DNA from: Moraxellaceae bacterium
GTDB taxonomy: Bacteria; Pseudomonadota; Gammaproteobacteria; Pseudomonadales; Moraxellaceae
DNA length: 64,000 nt
NCBI GenBank assembly: GCA_020697295.1
Contig: JAJFBF010000008.1
Location: forward strand, 17,787 to 81,786
Direction of reading: 5' to 3'
Part shown: one piece after another, positions 27,942-35,921 of the stretch
How the letters are laid out: every line of letters begins with the position of its first letter
Numbering within the stretch: position 1 is the stretch's first letter
Made by a program: the position numbers and the translations under genes
The notes under the pieces: model-generated
Database searches by the model: none
What the model was told of the DNA's origin: nothing
Seen by the model: only the letters and a program-made list of their open reading frames with translations

Positions 27942-28262
27942 TCAGTCGCGGACCTTTTTCTTCACGATGGCGCCGGTGACCGGGTTGAAATACACCTCGA
28001 TCTCGACAAAGCGGTCGCGCTTGTCGTTAAGGCCCCAGCCATAGATTTCGTAGCAGTTGCCATCGGTAAGGAAGCGCTTGATGGCGAAGCCGTACTCGTT
28101 GACGATTTTTTTCTGCATCTCGAGCACGTGCAGCCACTGCTCCTTCGGGGCCTCCGGGCAATTGGCGCTGGCCAGGGCCGGACCGGACAGCGCCGACAGC
28201 AGGGAGGCCAGGGCAAGCCCGCCCAGGCGATTGTTCAGGCCCTTGTTCATCGTTTTCTTCAT
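27942..28262 (-). CDS. Exported PepSY-domain protein
   Basis: A 106-residue protein with a Sec signal peptide (to about residue 32, ending ALAS) and one small PepSY-like domain (EMQKKIVNEYGFAIKRFLTD, then VEIEVYFNPVTGAIVKKKVRD). Several siderophore-associated ferric reductases contain PepSY repeats; here a single PepSY module and a cytochrome b561 are separate, adjacent genes. AGGAG precedes the ATG. It is the first gene of the run that ends in exbD. A conserved Cys pair (ANC, GNC) may form a disulfide. Confidence 0.82.
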   Translation of the reverse strand: MKKTMNKGLNNRLGGLALASLLSALSGPALASANCPEAPKEQWLHVLEMQKKIVNEYGFAIKRFLTDGNCYEIYGWGLNDKRDRFVEIEVYFNPVTGAIVKKKVRD

Positions 28263-28287
28263 TGCGATCTCCTGAGAACCAGTCTTG

Positions 28288-28404
28288 GTAGGTCGGGATT
28301 TATCCCGACTGACAATCTGCGAGGCGGCCTACTGGCATAGGCTCTGGGAACCCTTTCCAGCAGGAAATTCTGTATCCTGAAAGTCGGGATAAATCCCGAC
28401 CTAC
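28288..28404. repeat. Inverted pair of GTAG-footed REP palindromes (BIME)
   Basis: GTAG plus GTCGGGATTTATCCCGAC (28288-28309) faces an inverted copy (28383-28404) with a 73-bp spacer. The GTAG foot beside an imperfect palindrome is diagnostic of REP elements mobilised by RAYT (IS200-like tyrosine) transposases. The pair occupies the intergenic gap between piuC and the PepSY gene and could attenuate or stabilise the read-through transcript. No RAYT gene is in the window. Confidence 0.85.
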
Positions 28405-28424
28405 AGGAACAGGTATTTGTTGGC

Positions 28425-29111
28425 TCAGACGCTGGCCCAGCGCCGGAGCAGGTTGTGGTAGAGACCGGACAGCTGCAGCGCCTGTGCGGCGGCCGCGGCG
28501 TCCGGCGAGGACGTGAGGGCTTGCACTGACTGGTCCAGGTCGAAGAGCAGCTCGCGCTCGCCATCGTCGCGCACCATGCTCTGCAGCCAGAAAAAGCTGC
28601 AGATGCGCGCGCCGCGCATCACCGGCTGCACGCGGTGCAGGCTGCTGGAGGGATAGAGCACCAGATCGCCGGCGGCGAGCTTGACCTGCTGTGCGCCGAA
28701 TCTTGTCTCGATGACCAGCTCGCCGCCGTCGTACTCCCCGGGCTCGCACAGGAACAGCGTCACCGAAAGATCGCTGCGCAGCAGTTGCGGCGAACCCGGC
28801 AGCGGCATGATGGCGCTGTCGACATGGGTACCGTAGTGGCCGCCGCCGGCGTAGCGGTTGAAGCGCGGGGGATGGATGCGATCGGGCAGTGCCGCTGACA
28901 GGAACCGCGGATGCCGGCCCAGCACACCAAGGATGTGCCGCCCCAGCGCCTGCGCCACCGGCGACGCATCCGGCAATTGCTCGTTGTGCTTGACCCGGAT
29001 AGCGAGCGAGCCCGCGGTGGCCTGGCCATCGCTCCAGCCGGCACCGTCCAGCTGTTCGCGAAAGGCGCGCACGGTGGCCTTGTCCAGCACGTTTTCAATC
29101 ACCATCAACAT
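28425..29111 (-). CDS. piuC: Fe(II)/2-oxoglutarate dioxygenase, PKHD-type hydroxylase (PiuC/YbiX)
   Basis: A 228-residue protein close in length and pattern to E. coli YbiX and Pseudomonas PiuC. Iron ligands are the HxD in GTHVDSAIM and the distal His in SSSLHRV, with the 2OG-binding Arg in [11 protein letters not shown]. The stretch [20 protein letters not shown] is family-typical. PiuC proteins lie beside siderophore receptors but their substrate is unknown. The start is taken at 29111 (MLMVIEN), matching YbiX; an ATG at 29105 overlaps the preceding stop as TGATG. It is the third gene of the Fur-boxed operon. Confidence 0.93.
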   Translation of the reverse strand: MLMVIENVLDKATVRAFREQLDGAGWSDGQATAGSLAIRVKHNEQLPDASPVAQALGRHILGVLGRHPRFLSAALPDRIHPPRFNRYAGGGHYGTHVDSAIMPLPGSPQLLRSDLSVTLFLCEPGEYDGGELVIETRFGAQQVKLAAGDLVLYPSSSLHRVQPVMRGARICSFFWLQSMVRDDGERELLFDLDQSVQALTSSPDAAAAAQALQLSGLYHNLLRRWASV

Positions 29112-30238
29112 GACGTGTCCTCCCCTGCCCGGTCGCGCCACAGCGCGTCACGGGTGATATCCGCCAGAGTCGCGCAGCCGGCCAGCGCCATCACCACTTC
29201 CAGTTCCTCGCGCAGGCAACGCAGCAGATGCGCGACACCGAGCGCACCCGCCACCGCCAGCGCCTGCGCCGCGGGGCGGCCCACCACTACGGCATTGGCG
29301 CCCAGCGCCAGCGCCTTGAAGGCATCGGCGCCGCTGCGCACGCCGCCATCCAGCAACACCAGCGCGTCGGCACCGGCCGCGGCGCGCACCGCCGGCAACA
29401 GGTCCAGCGGCGCCGGCAATTCGTCGAGGGCGCGGCCGCCATGGGCGGACACCACAAAACCGGCAACACCCAGCGCACGCAGCCGGCGCACGTCGTCCGG
29501 ATGCGCCACGCCTTTCACCAGCACCGGCAACACCGTCTGCGCCAGCAGCCACTCCAGATCGGCCCAGGTGGGCGCCTCGGCCATCAGACCCTGGAATACG
29601 ACGCTATCGTCCGCGCCCAGTTCGCGGCGTGGCGGCGGCGCATAACGCGCCAGGCTGCCGGGCCGGCCCTCCGGCGGCATCACGAAGCCGGCGGCAAGCG
29701 CGCGGCGGCTGGCTGGCTGCACGGGCGCATCCAGAGTCACCACCAGCGCGGCATAACCGGCGGCCTCGGCGCGACGCAGCAGATCAAGCGTGACCTCGCG
29801 CTGCGGCTGGAAATACAGCTGGAACCAGCGCAGGGCCTCGGGGGCTGCGGCCGCCACATCCTCCAGCGGCAGCGACGACAACGTGCTCAACACCAGCACG
29901 CCGTCCGTTGCCGCGGCGCCGCGCGCGGCGGCGACCTCACCCTCCGGATGCAGGATTTTCTGCGCCGCCACCGGCGCCAGCAGGAAGGGATGCGCCAGCG
30001 TACGGCCGGTCACCGCCACCCGCGTGTGGCCGCCGGCGAGGTCCTGCAGCACGCGGTTGACGATGCGCCAACGCTGGAAGGCAGCGCGACTCTCGCGCAG
30101 GCAGCGCTCGTCGCCACTGCCACCGGCCAGCCAGGCCCAGGTGGCAGGCAAAATGAAATCCGGCGCCAGCCGCTCATAGTCGGCGGCCGACAGCAGGTCG
30201 CGCGGCAACGTGGTCAGCGGCGGTCGGGTCGGCGTCAT
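29105..30238 (-). CDS. FMN-dependent alpha-hydroxy-acid dehydrogenase
   Basis: A 377-residue enzyme of the lactate dehydrogenase/glycolate oxidase family. TIM-barrel FMN motifs are clear: [35 protein letters not shown], and [23 protein letters not shown] (in parts). The active-site His-Gly-Gly-Arg is in SAHGGRALD, where Ala replaces the usual Asn before His. It probably oxidises an alpha-hydroxy acid to the 2-oxo acid. Its position between a siderophore receptor and piuC is unusual. It overlaps piuC by 1-7 nt and lies 89 nt behind the receptor gene. Confidence 0.9.
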   Translation of the reverse strand: MTPTRPPLTTLPRDLLSAADYERLAPDFILPATWAWLAGGSGDERCLRESRAAFQRWRIVNRVLQDLAGGHTRVAVTGRTLAHPFLLAPVAAQKILHPEGEVAAARGAAATDGVLVLSTLSSLPLEDVAAAAPEALRWFQLYFQPQREVTLDLLRRAEAAGYAALVVTLDAPVQPASRRALAAGFVMPPEGRPGSLARYAPPPRRELGADDSVVFQGLMAEAPTWADLEWLLAQTVLPVLVKGVAHPDDVRRLRALGVAGFVVSAHGGRALDELPAPLDLLPAVRAAAGADALVLLDGGVRSGADAFKALALGANAVVVGRPAAQALAVAGALGVAHLLRCLREELEVVMALAGCATLADITRDALWRDRAGEDTSC

Positions 30239-30327
30239 GGCAGTGCCTCAAGAGAAAGCCCGGACGGTGCAACGCCATCCGGGCCTCCCTGCAAATATCG
30301 CCCCGCTTCCTGCGGGACGAACCGGGG

Positions 30328-32811
30328 TCAGAAGGAGTACGCCAGCGTCACCCTGGCATTGCGACGATCGCCGATGTAGGTGAAGGCGCCGCTGCGATAC
30401 GCCGCAAGGTAGTAATCCTCGTTGGTCACATTGCCGACGTTGACGCGTACGCTGGCCTGCCTGGTGAACTCGTAGTTGGCGAAGACATCAAACACGGTGT
30501 AGTCGGGCACCTCGTAGGAATAGCCGCCCAGCGTGGCGTTCCAGGCCGCCGCGCTGTCGGGCTGGCCGGCGTAGCGCTCGCTGGCATAGGTCGCGGTGCC
30601 GCCAAAGGCAAAGGCCGGCGTGATCTGGTAGCGCAGCTGCAGGAACACGCTGTCATCGGCGAAGTTGCTCAGGGTGCGGCCCACGCTGGCCGGATCCACC
30701 ACCGAGCGCAGCACTTCCGATTTCATGGTCGCGGCGCCCAACTGGGTGGAGAGCTTGTCGGTGAGGTTGCCGGTGACGCCGATTTCCACGCCCTGCACGC
30801 GGTTCCTGCCGGTGTTGAGGGTGCCGGTGGTGGCGTAGCTGTTGGCCGACAGCCCTTCCATCACGTCGTCCTTGGTCACCTGGAACACGGCGGCGGTCAG
30901 CAGCAGCTTGTCGTCGGCCAGGTTCCACTTGGTGCCCAGCTCGAGGTTTTCCGTGGTCTCGGGACGACTGCCCGCCACCAGCGCCGGATTGCCGGCGACG
31001 GTGCAGATGCCGCCATAGCCGCAGTTGGCGCCGAGGTCGGATTCGCCGCCGTTGATCTCGGAGGCGGTGCTCCAGGTGGCGTAGACATTGCCAAAGTCAT
31101 TGAGCTCGAGCACGGTGCCGAGGTGGTAGTTCCAGAGCTCCTCGTCATAGGCGTAGCGCGTCTGCACCAGGGTCGTGGTGTTCTGCACCGTGTTCTCGTA
31201 ATCAAAGCCGTCCAGGCGTACGCCCGCGAACACGTTCAGGCGCTCGGTCAGGTCCACGGTATCCATCACCGAGAACGAAGTGGTTTCGACATGGTAGTCG
31301 GAATCCCAGTTGCCTCGGGTGATGGAGCGGCCCATCAGCGAGCTGATGTTGGAAATGTAGTTGCCGCCAGTATCCACAATGCAGAAGCCGTTATTGGACG
31401 TCGCGGTGGTGCCGGTGATGCAGTTGGCATTGGCGGGATTGGTGAGGCCGGTGTAGACGCCGTTCAGCACCTTGTGATCGGTGTACTCGACCCCGAACAG
31501 GAACCGGTGCTGCATGCCCGCCAGCTCCGTGTCCACGAAAAGGTTGGTCTGGTTGGCCACGTAATCGACCTGCTGCCAGCCTTGGTGCGTGCTCAGGGTC
31601 ACCGTGGCGGTGCCGGCGTCGGGATCGTTGGTGCCGCGCACGGTGCCGCGGGCGCCGGTGGCGACATAACCGTTATCGGCCGAGCCATGGCGCGAGGCAT
31701 TGGTGATGCGGACGCTGTCGCTGATGTCGTAGTTGAGGCGCAAGGTGGCCACGTCCACATCGGAGCTCAGGAAATCCTGGTCCTGCAGATAGGCCGGCAG
31801 GCCCACCACCGGGGCGCCGCCATTGGGCCGGATATAGGTGCCGAGGTCGGGCTTGTCGCGCGCTTCCAGATGATAGAGGTCGGCGATGACCTCGAGCTTG
31901 TCCAGCGGTGTCAGCAGCAGCGAGGCGGCGTAGCCATTGCGCTCGCGGTCGGCCGGCTCGCGGTCGGGCACTTTCTCGTAGGCCTGCAGCAGATTGACGC
32001 GCAGCGCCGCGTCGTCGCTGATCACATGGTTGGCATCGAGCTCGATGCGGCGGAATTCGTCGGAGCCCGCACCCGCCTTGAGCCGGCTGAAATCGTGTTC
32101 GGTGCTGGCCTGCTTGCTGACGCTGTTGACCGCGCCGCCGACCGTGCCGCGACCGGCGAAGGTGGCGCTCGGGCCCTTGGAAATCTCGACCTGCTCGGTC
32201 ACGAAGCTTTCGCGGATGGTCATGCCGGGATCGCGCAGGCCGTCCACGAACACATCGGAGCGGGCTTCGTAGCCACGGATGATGTAGCGGTCGCCAAACG
32301 CATTGCCGTTCTCACCGGTGCCGAGGGTGATGCCGGGCTGGGCCTGCAGCACTTCGCGCAAATCGGTGCGACCGGAATCCTCCATTTGGGCCTGGGTCAG
32401 CACACTGATGGTTTGCGGCGTTTCGGCCAGCGGCTTGACGTGGCGGGCATCGCCGGAGACGCGGGCTTTATAGGGAGCACCGACCTCGGCATAAGGGTTG
32501 GTGTCGATGGCCCGTTCCTCGATCAGCACGGTGGCCAGCGCAGGCTCGGCTTCGGTGGCCGGGACTGTCGCGGCGGCTGCCGGTGTGGCAGGTGCGGCGT
32601 TGCTCGCAGGCTCTCCGCCATTGGCAGGCGCCGGGGCGGCAGCGACGGGGCCGGCGGGCGCGAGCTCCGCCGGGGCCGTCTCCGCGGCCAGTGCCAGCGG
32701 CGCCAGCAGGGCGGCAGAGATCCCCAGCGCCAGCGCGCAGCGCTCGGGGGCCAGGGCCGGCGCGGAGCGCAGGGAAGCGGGTCGGAGGGCGGCGGTCGAA
32801 CGGGCAGGCAT
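30328..32811 (-). CDS. TonB-dependent catecholate siderophore receptor (Fiu-like)
   Basis: An 827-residue outer-membrane receptor. A Sec signal peptide (to about residue 42, APLALAAE) precedes an Ala/Pro-rich segment. The plug domain carries the siderophore-receptor signature RYIIRGYEARSDVFVDGLRD and EISKGPSATFAGRGTVGGAVN. The 22-strand barrel ends in TLAYSF, with the terminal Phe needed for BAM-dependent assembly. A Fur box lies about 45 nt upstream. The receptor-piuC pairing matches fiu-ybiX of E. coli, supporting catecholate siderophores; specificity is inferred. Confidence 0.93.
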   Translation of the reverse strand: MPARSTAALRPASLRSAPALAPERCALALGISAALLAPLALAAETAPAELAPAGPVAAAPAPANGGEPASNAAPATPAAAATVPATEAEPALATVLIEERAIDTNPYAEVGAPYKARVSGDARHVKPLAETPQTISVLTQAQMEDSGRTDLREVLQAQPGITLGTGENGNAFGDRYIIRGYEARSDVFVDGLRDPGMTIRESFVTEQVEISKGPSATFAGRGTVGGAVNSVSKQASTEHDFSRLKAGAGSDEFRRIELDANHVISDDAALRVNLLQAYEKVPDREPADRERNGYAASLLLTPLDKLEVIADLYHLEARDKPDLGTYIRPNGGAPVVGLPAYLQDQDFLSSDVDVATLRLNYDISDSVRITNASRHGSADNGYVATGARGTVRGTNDPDAGTATVTLSTHQGWQQVDYVANQTNLFVDTELAGMQHRFLFGVEYTDHKVLNGVYTGLTNPANANCITGTTATSNNGFCIVDTGGNYISNISSLMGRSITRGNWDSDYHVETTSFSVMDTVDLTERLNVFAGVRLDGFDYENTVQNTTTLVQTRYAYDEELWNYHLGTVLELNDFGNVYATWSTASEINGGESDLGANCGYGGICTVAGNPALVAGSRPETTENLELGTKWNLADDKLLLTAAVFQVTKDDVMEGLSANSYATTGTLNTGRNRVQGVEIGVTGNLTDKLSTQLGAATMKSEVLRSVVDPASVGRTLSNFADDSVFLQLRYQITPAFAFGGTATYASERYAGQPDSAAAWNATLGGYSYEVPDYTVFDVFANYEFTRQASVRVNVGNVTNEDYYLAAYRSGAFTYIGDRRNARVTLAYSF

Positions 32812-32855
32812 GGGCAGCTCCAGGGAGGGGGATCCTAACTGGAGCGGGAGTATAT

Positions 32856-32874
32856 CTAAATGAGAATCGTTATC
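32856..32874 (-). promoter_or_regulatory. Fur box upstream of the siderophore receptor
   Basis: Read on the minus strand, GATAACGATTCTCATTTAG matches the 19-bp Fur consensus at 13 positions, including the intact GATAA half. It lies 45 nt before the receptor's ATG in an AT-rich stretch, so it should repress the receptor, dehydrogenase and piuC genes when iron is replete. Confidence 0.85.
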
Positions 32875-33052
32875 AATACTATTTGCAAATAGACGGACCC
32901 GCGCAACGCCGCTGCCTCCCCCTGCGGCTTCCCGAGCCGCCGCCCGGGCTTCCATGCTGTCAGGCAGGCCCCAAAACGGGCCCTCAGGTCGCTATGCTGT
33001 CCAGAAAGGCCGGCGCCCCCGGCAGCCTGCCCCGCGCCAACAGGAGCCCCCC

Positions 33053-33943
33053 ATGATCGAACAGGTAATCGAGGCCCGGCACCGCGACCTCGGCGGCTTT
33101 GAAGTCCGGCGCGTGCTGCCCGCGGGCAAGCGGCGCATGGTCGGCCCTTTCATCTTCTTCGACCAGATGGGCCCCGTCGACCTGCCGGCGGGCCTGCCCC
33201 GCAGCGTCGACGTGCGACCGCATCCACATATCGGCCTGTCGACGCTGACCTATCTGTTCGCGGGCGAAATCATGCACCGCGACAGCCTGGCAACGGAGCA
33301 GCCCATCCTGCCGGGTGAAGTGAACTGGATGACCGCGGGCGCCGGCATCACCCACTCCGAACGCTTCGAGCACGCCCGCGCCCACGGCGACCACGTGCAC
33401 GGCATCCAGGCCTGGGTCGCGCTGCCGCGCGAGCTCGAGGAGATGGCGCCGGCCTTCGCCCATTACGGCAGCGGAGATTCGCCGGTCTATGCCAGTGGCG
33501 GCCTGCAGGCGCGGCTGATCGCCGGCAGTGCCTTCGGCGCCTCGGCCAAAGTCAGCACGCACTCGCCGCTGTTTTATGTGCACTGGGAACTGGCGACCGG
33601 CACGCAGGCGCAGTTGCCGGCGGAATACCCGGAGCGCGCGGCCTATATCGTGAAAGGCGCCGTCGAGATTGACGGCAGGCCGTGGACGGCGGGCCAGATG
33701 CTGATCTTCAGCCCGGGCAAGCCGGTGCGCTTTACCGCCCTGACACCCGCCACCGTCATGCTGCTGGGCGGCGAACCGGTGGGCGAGCGCTACATTGAAT
33801 GGAACTTCGTGTCGTCGTCGCGCGAGCGCATCGAGCAGGCCAAGGCCGACTGGACGGCCGGCCGCCTGAAGCTGCCGGACTTCGACCACGCCGAGTTCAT
33901 TCCCCTGCCCGGCGCGGCCGCCCCGCCCGACCCGATGTCGTGA
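33053..33943 (+). CDS. Pirin family protein (2)
   Basis: A 296-residue bicupin with the pirin iron site: VRPHPHIGLST and GITHSERFE give the His/His/His/Glu set. The second cupin domain shows YIVKGAVEIDGRPW and TVMLLGGEPVGERYIEWNFVSS, where the family's C-terminal motif is well kept. CAGGAG is 6 nt upstream of the ATG. It is transcribed away from the Fur-controlled receptor, separated by 180 nt. Confidence 0.9.
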   Translation: MIEQVIEARHRDLGGFEVRRVLPAGKRRMVGPFIFFDQMGPVDLPAGLPRSVDVRPHPHIGLSTLTYLFAGEIMHRDSLATEQPILPGEVNWMTAGAGITHSERFEHARAHGDHVHGIQAWVALPRELEEMAPAFAHYGSGDSPVYASGGLQARLIAGSAFGASAKVSTHSPLFYVHWELATGTQAQLPAEYPERAAYIVKGAVEIDGRPWTAGQMLIFSPGKPVRFTALTPATVMLLGGEPVGERYIEWNFVSSSRERIEQAKADWTAGRLKLPDFDHAEFIPLPGAAAPPDPMS

Positions 33944-33950
33944 CGCGCGC

Positions 33951-34058
33951 TTACTTGTCGCGCTTTTCCTTCTTTTCCGCCTTTTCCGCCTTCTTCTCCT
34001 GCGGGGTCTTCGCCGGCTTCTTCTTGGTTTCCTTCTTGCGCTCCATACCCTTGCTCAT
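33951..34058 (-). CDS. Small Lys/Glu-rich basic protein, 35 residues
   Basis: A very short gene with an ideal ribosome site (AGGAG, 6 nt from the ATG). The product starts MSKGMERKKETKKKPAKTPQ and continues as a run of EKKAEK-type repeats to a TAA. It is almost entirely charged and probably disordered. I recall similar short Lys-rich proteins beginning MSKGM from other gammaproteobacteria, but cannot confirm by search. It is convergent with the pirin gene, 7 nt apart. Function unknown; nucleic-acid binding is a guess from charge alone. Confidence 0.7.
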   Translation of the reverse strand: MSKGMERKKETKKKPAKTPQEKKAEKAEKKEKRDK

Positions 34059-34088
34059 GGCGATCTCCTGTTGGTAGTGATGAGATTA

Positions 34089-35594
34089 CTATCCCACAGT
34101 GGGGAGAGGATTGCCCGGCCCTTCTTGCCGCGCGCCCGGGGGGAGGCTCCGCGCCGGCAAGGGCTCGCCCGGGCCAAACGCCATCTCCACTTGCCGCACC
34201 GCCCCCTCCAGCTCATCCAGGGCATCGGCCAGGTAGTCGGCCAGGCGCTGCGGATCACGCAACACTTCCGGCGCGCTGGTCATGGCAATGGACAGCGTGT
34301 CGCCATAGCTCAGCACCACCAGCGACAGCGCCATGCCGTCAAAGACGCCGACCATGCCGCTGAAGCTGCGCATCGGCGCGCCATCGAGGTAGAGCGGCAC
34401 CGGCGAGCCCGGCACATTGGTGATCACCAGGTTGAACATGGGGGGCAGCTGCCGCGCCCTGTTGCCCTGCGAATAGCGCGACAGGAAATGCGCGGTGGCG
34501 GCGTGCGGCAACTGGTCGAACAGCGCCTCCACCGTCATCTCGCGGCTATAGGCCTTGGCGCAACTGGCGTTCTGGTGGATCTGCCGCAGGCGCATCAGCG
34601 GATCCTCGATATCCGTGGCGAGCCGGATCAGCATCGCCGACACCTTGTTGCCGAGCGCATGCTTCTCGTCATGGTTGCGCTTGGAGACCGGCGCCATGCC
34701 GACCAGCGAGCGGGCCGGCAGCGCGCCGTCGTCGGCCAGATAACGGCGCACGGCGCCGGCGCAGACCGCCAGCACCACGTCATTCACGGTCAGGCCGTGC
34801 ATGTGGCGGCGGATTTGCCGGATGCGCGCCATCGACAGCTCGGCCGTGCAGTACACGCGCCGCGCGCTGACGGGAACATTGAACGGCGTGTGCGGCGCCG
34901 TGAACCAGTGCGGCAGCAGCGTCCGTTCCTCGGGATCCGCCAGGCGCTGCAAGAAGCGCCGCCCGAGCTGGAGACCCGAGCGCGACAATTCCTGCGCCTG
35001 CTCGCGCCAGCCGGTCGCGGTGAACAGGCGATGCCAGACCATCGCCGCCTGGCCCGGCATGGGCTCGGGCGTCCACGTGTCCGCCGGCAGCGGGCGCGGC
35101 GTGGCCTCCAGGTCGAGCAGTCCACTGATGACCGCTTCGGCCGAGACCCCGTCCAGCGCCGCATGGTGCACCTTCAGCAGCAAGGCAAACGCCCCGCCCT
35201 GGCGCGTGCGATGGCCCTCCCCGGACTCCACGTAGAGAAGTTCCCAGAGTGGACGGTCGCGCCGCAGCGGCTTGCTGAAGAATTCCGCGCTGAGCGTCTC
35301 CAGCCCGGCCAGGTCGAGGGGCGCCTGCACCGTTTCCCGGCGCAGGTGATGGTCCAGGCAGAAGTGCTCGTCCTCCACCCACCAGGGCGCATCCAGGTGC
35401 AGGGGCGCCATGGCGAGGCGCTGCCGGAACACGCGCGCCGTCTGCAAACGCGTAAACACGTGTTCACGAACGCGCTCAAGGCTCATCCGGCCCCGGGCCG
35501 GGGCGTCGAAGATCAGGACACCGCCCACATGCATGGGGGAATGGTCATTCTCGAGATGCAGGAAGGAGGCATCGAGGTTGGTCAATTGCTGCAT
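34089..35594 (-). CDS. Wax ester synthase/diacylglycerol acyltransferase (WS/DGAT)
   Basis: A 501-residue bifunctional acyltransferase that makes wax esters or triacylglycerol from acyl-CoA. It starts LTNLDASFLHLEN, typical of the family. The catalytic HHxxxDG motif is in LLLKVHHAALDGVSA, and the second conserved block FNLVITNVPGSPVPLYLDGA is at about 400-420. Length agrees with AtfA-type enzymes. GGAGAGGG lies just before the ATG. The upstream region holds an FNR/ANR-type box, a well-placed -10 and a TetR-sized palindrome, suggesting oxygen-responsive control. Confidence 0.92.
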   Translation of the reverse strand: MQQLTNLDASFLHLENDHSPMHVGGVLIFDAPARGRMSLERVREHVFTRLQTARVFRQRLAMAPLHLDAPWWVEDEHFCLDHHLRRETVQAPLDLAGLETLSAEFFSKPLRRDRPLWELLYVESGEGHRTRQGGAFALLLKVHHAALDGVSAEAVISGLLDLEATPRPLPADTWTPEPMPGQAAMVWHRLFTATGWREQAQELSRSGLQLGRRFLQRLADPEERTLLPHWFTAPHTPFNVPVSARRVYCTAELSMARIRQIRRHMHGLTVNDVVLAVCAGAVRRYLADDGALPARSLVGMAPVSKRNHDEKHALGNKVSAMLIRLATDIEDPLMRLRQIHQNASCAKAYSREMTVEALFDQLPHAATAHFLSRYSQGNRARQLPPMFNLVITNVPGSPVPLYLDGAPMRSFSGMVGVFDGMALSLVVLSYGDTLSIAMTSAPEVLRDPQRLADYLADALDELEGAVRQVEMAFGPGEPLPARSLPPGARQEGPGNPLPTVG

Positions 35595-35611
35595 ATCCCT
35601 CTCCGATAAAT

Positions 35612-35627
35612 GTGAACATCCGTTCAC
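35612..35627 (-). promoter_or_regulatory. Palindromic operator candidate at the WS/DGAT transcription start
   Basis: GTGAAC-N4-GTTCAC is a perfect 6+4+6 inverted repeat 18 nt upstream of the WS/DGAT start codon. If transcription starts near 35632, it would cover about +5 to +20, a repressor position. The shape suits TetR-family binding; it could instead be a 5' UTR hairpin near the ribosome site. Confidence 0.5.
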
Positions 35628-35638
35628 TGTCGGAGGCA

Positions 35639-35686
35639 ACTCTAGGGCATGCCCGCCAAACCGGACTTGATCATGGTCAAGTCCGG
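35639..35686 (-). promoter_or_regulatory. FNR/ANR-type class II promoter of the WS/DGAT gene
   Basis: TTGATCATGGTCAA (35667-35680) fits the FNR/ANR/DNR consensus TTGAY-N4-RTCAA exactly and sits inside a longer 10-bp inverted repeat (35661-35670 with 35677-35686). On the minus strand a -10 of TAGAGT (35639-35644) lies 32 nt from the box centre, matching class II spacing (box at -41.5). The start would be near 35632, 37 nt before the ATG. Confidence 0.6.
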
Positions 35687-35921
35687 CAAGGGCAGTGCCT
35701 TGGCCCGGCCCTGATCGTGGCCGGCCTCGACCTCGACCCCCTCAGGCGCGCCAGTGGCTCCCGGGGCCACCCAGAAAACCCGGTCCTGCAGCGCCGGACG
35801 CGACAAATTTCCCGCCATACGGCGCCCCACGGCCGGCCGGAAATGCTTAGCTTAGGTTTCATGGACAGGGGATAGCGTCTGAAACCCGATGTGCCGCCGG
35901 AGTCGCGGCACACAGGACGGC

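Noticed and set aside
31123..32838. 571-codon plus-strand frame opposite the siderophore receptor
   Set aside because: Barrel and plug signatures are on the minus strand; the antisense product is not protein-like.
35700..35921. Possible cobalamin riboswitch before the second TonB-dependent receptor
   Set aside because: GC-rich short repeats are present, but I could not find the B12-box or the conserved core in order.
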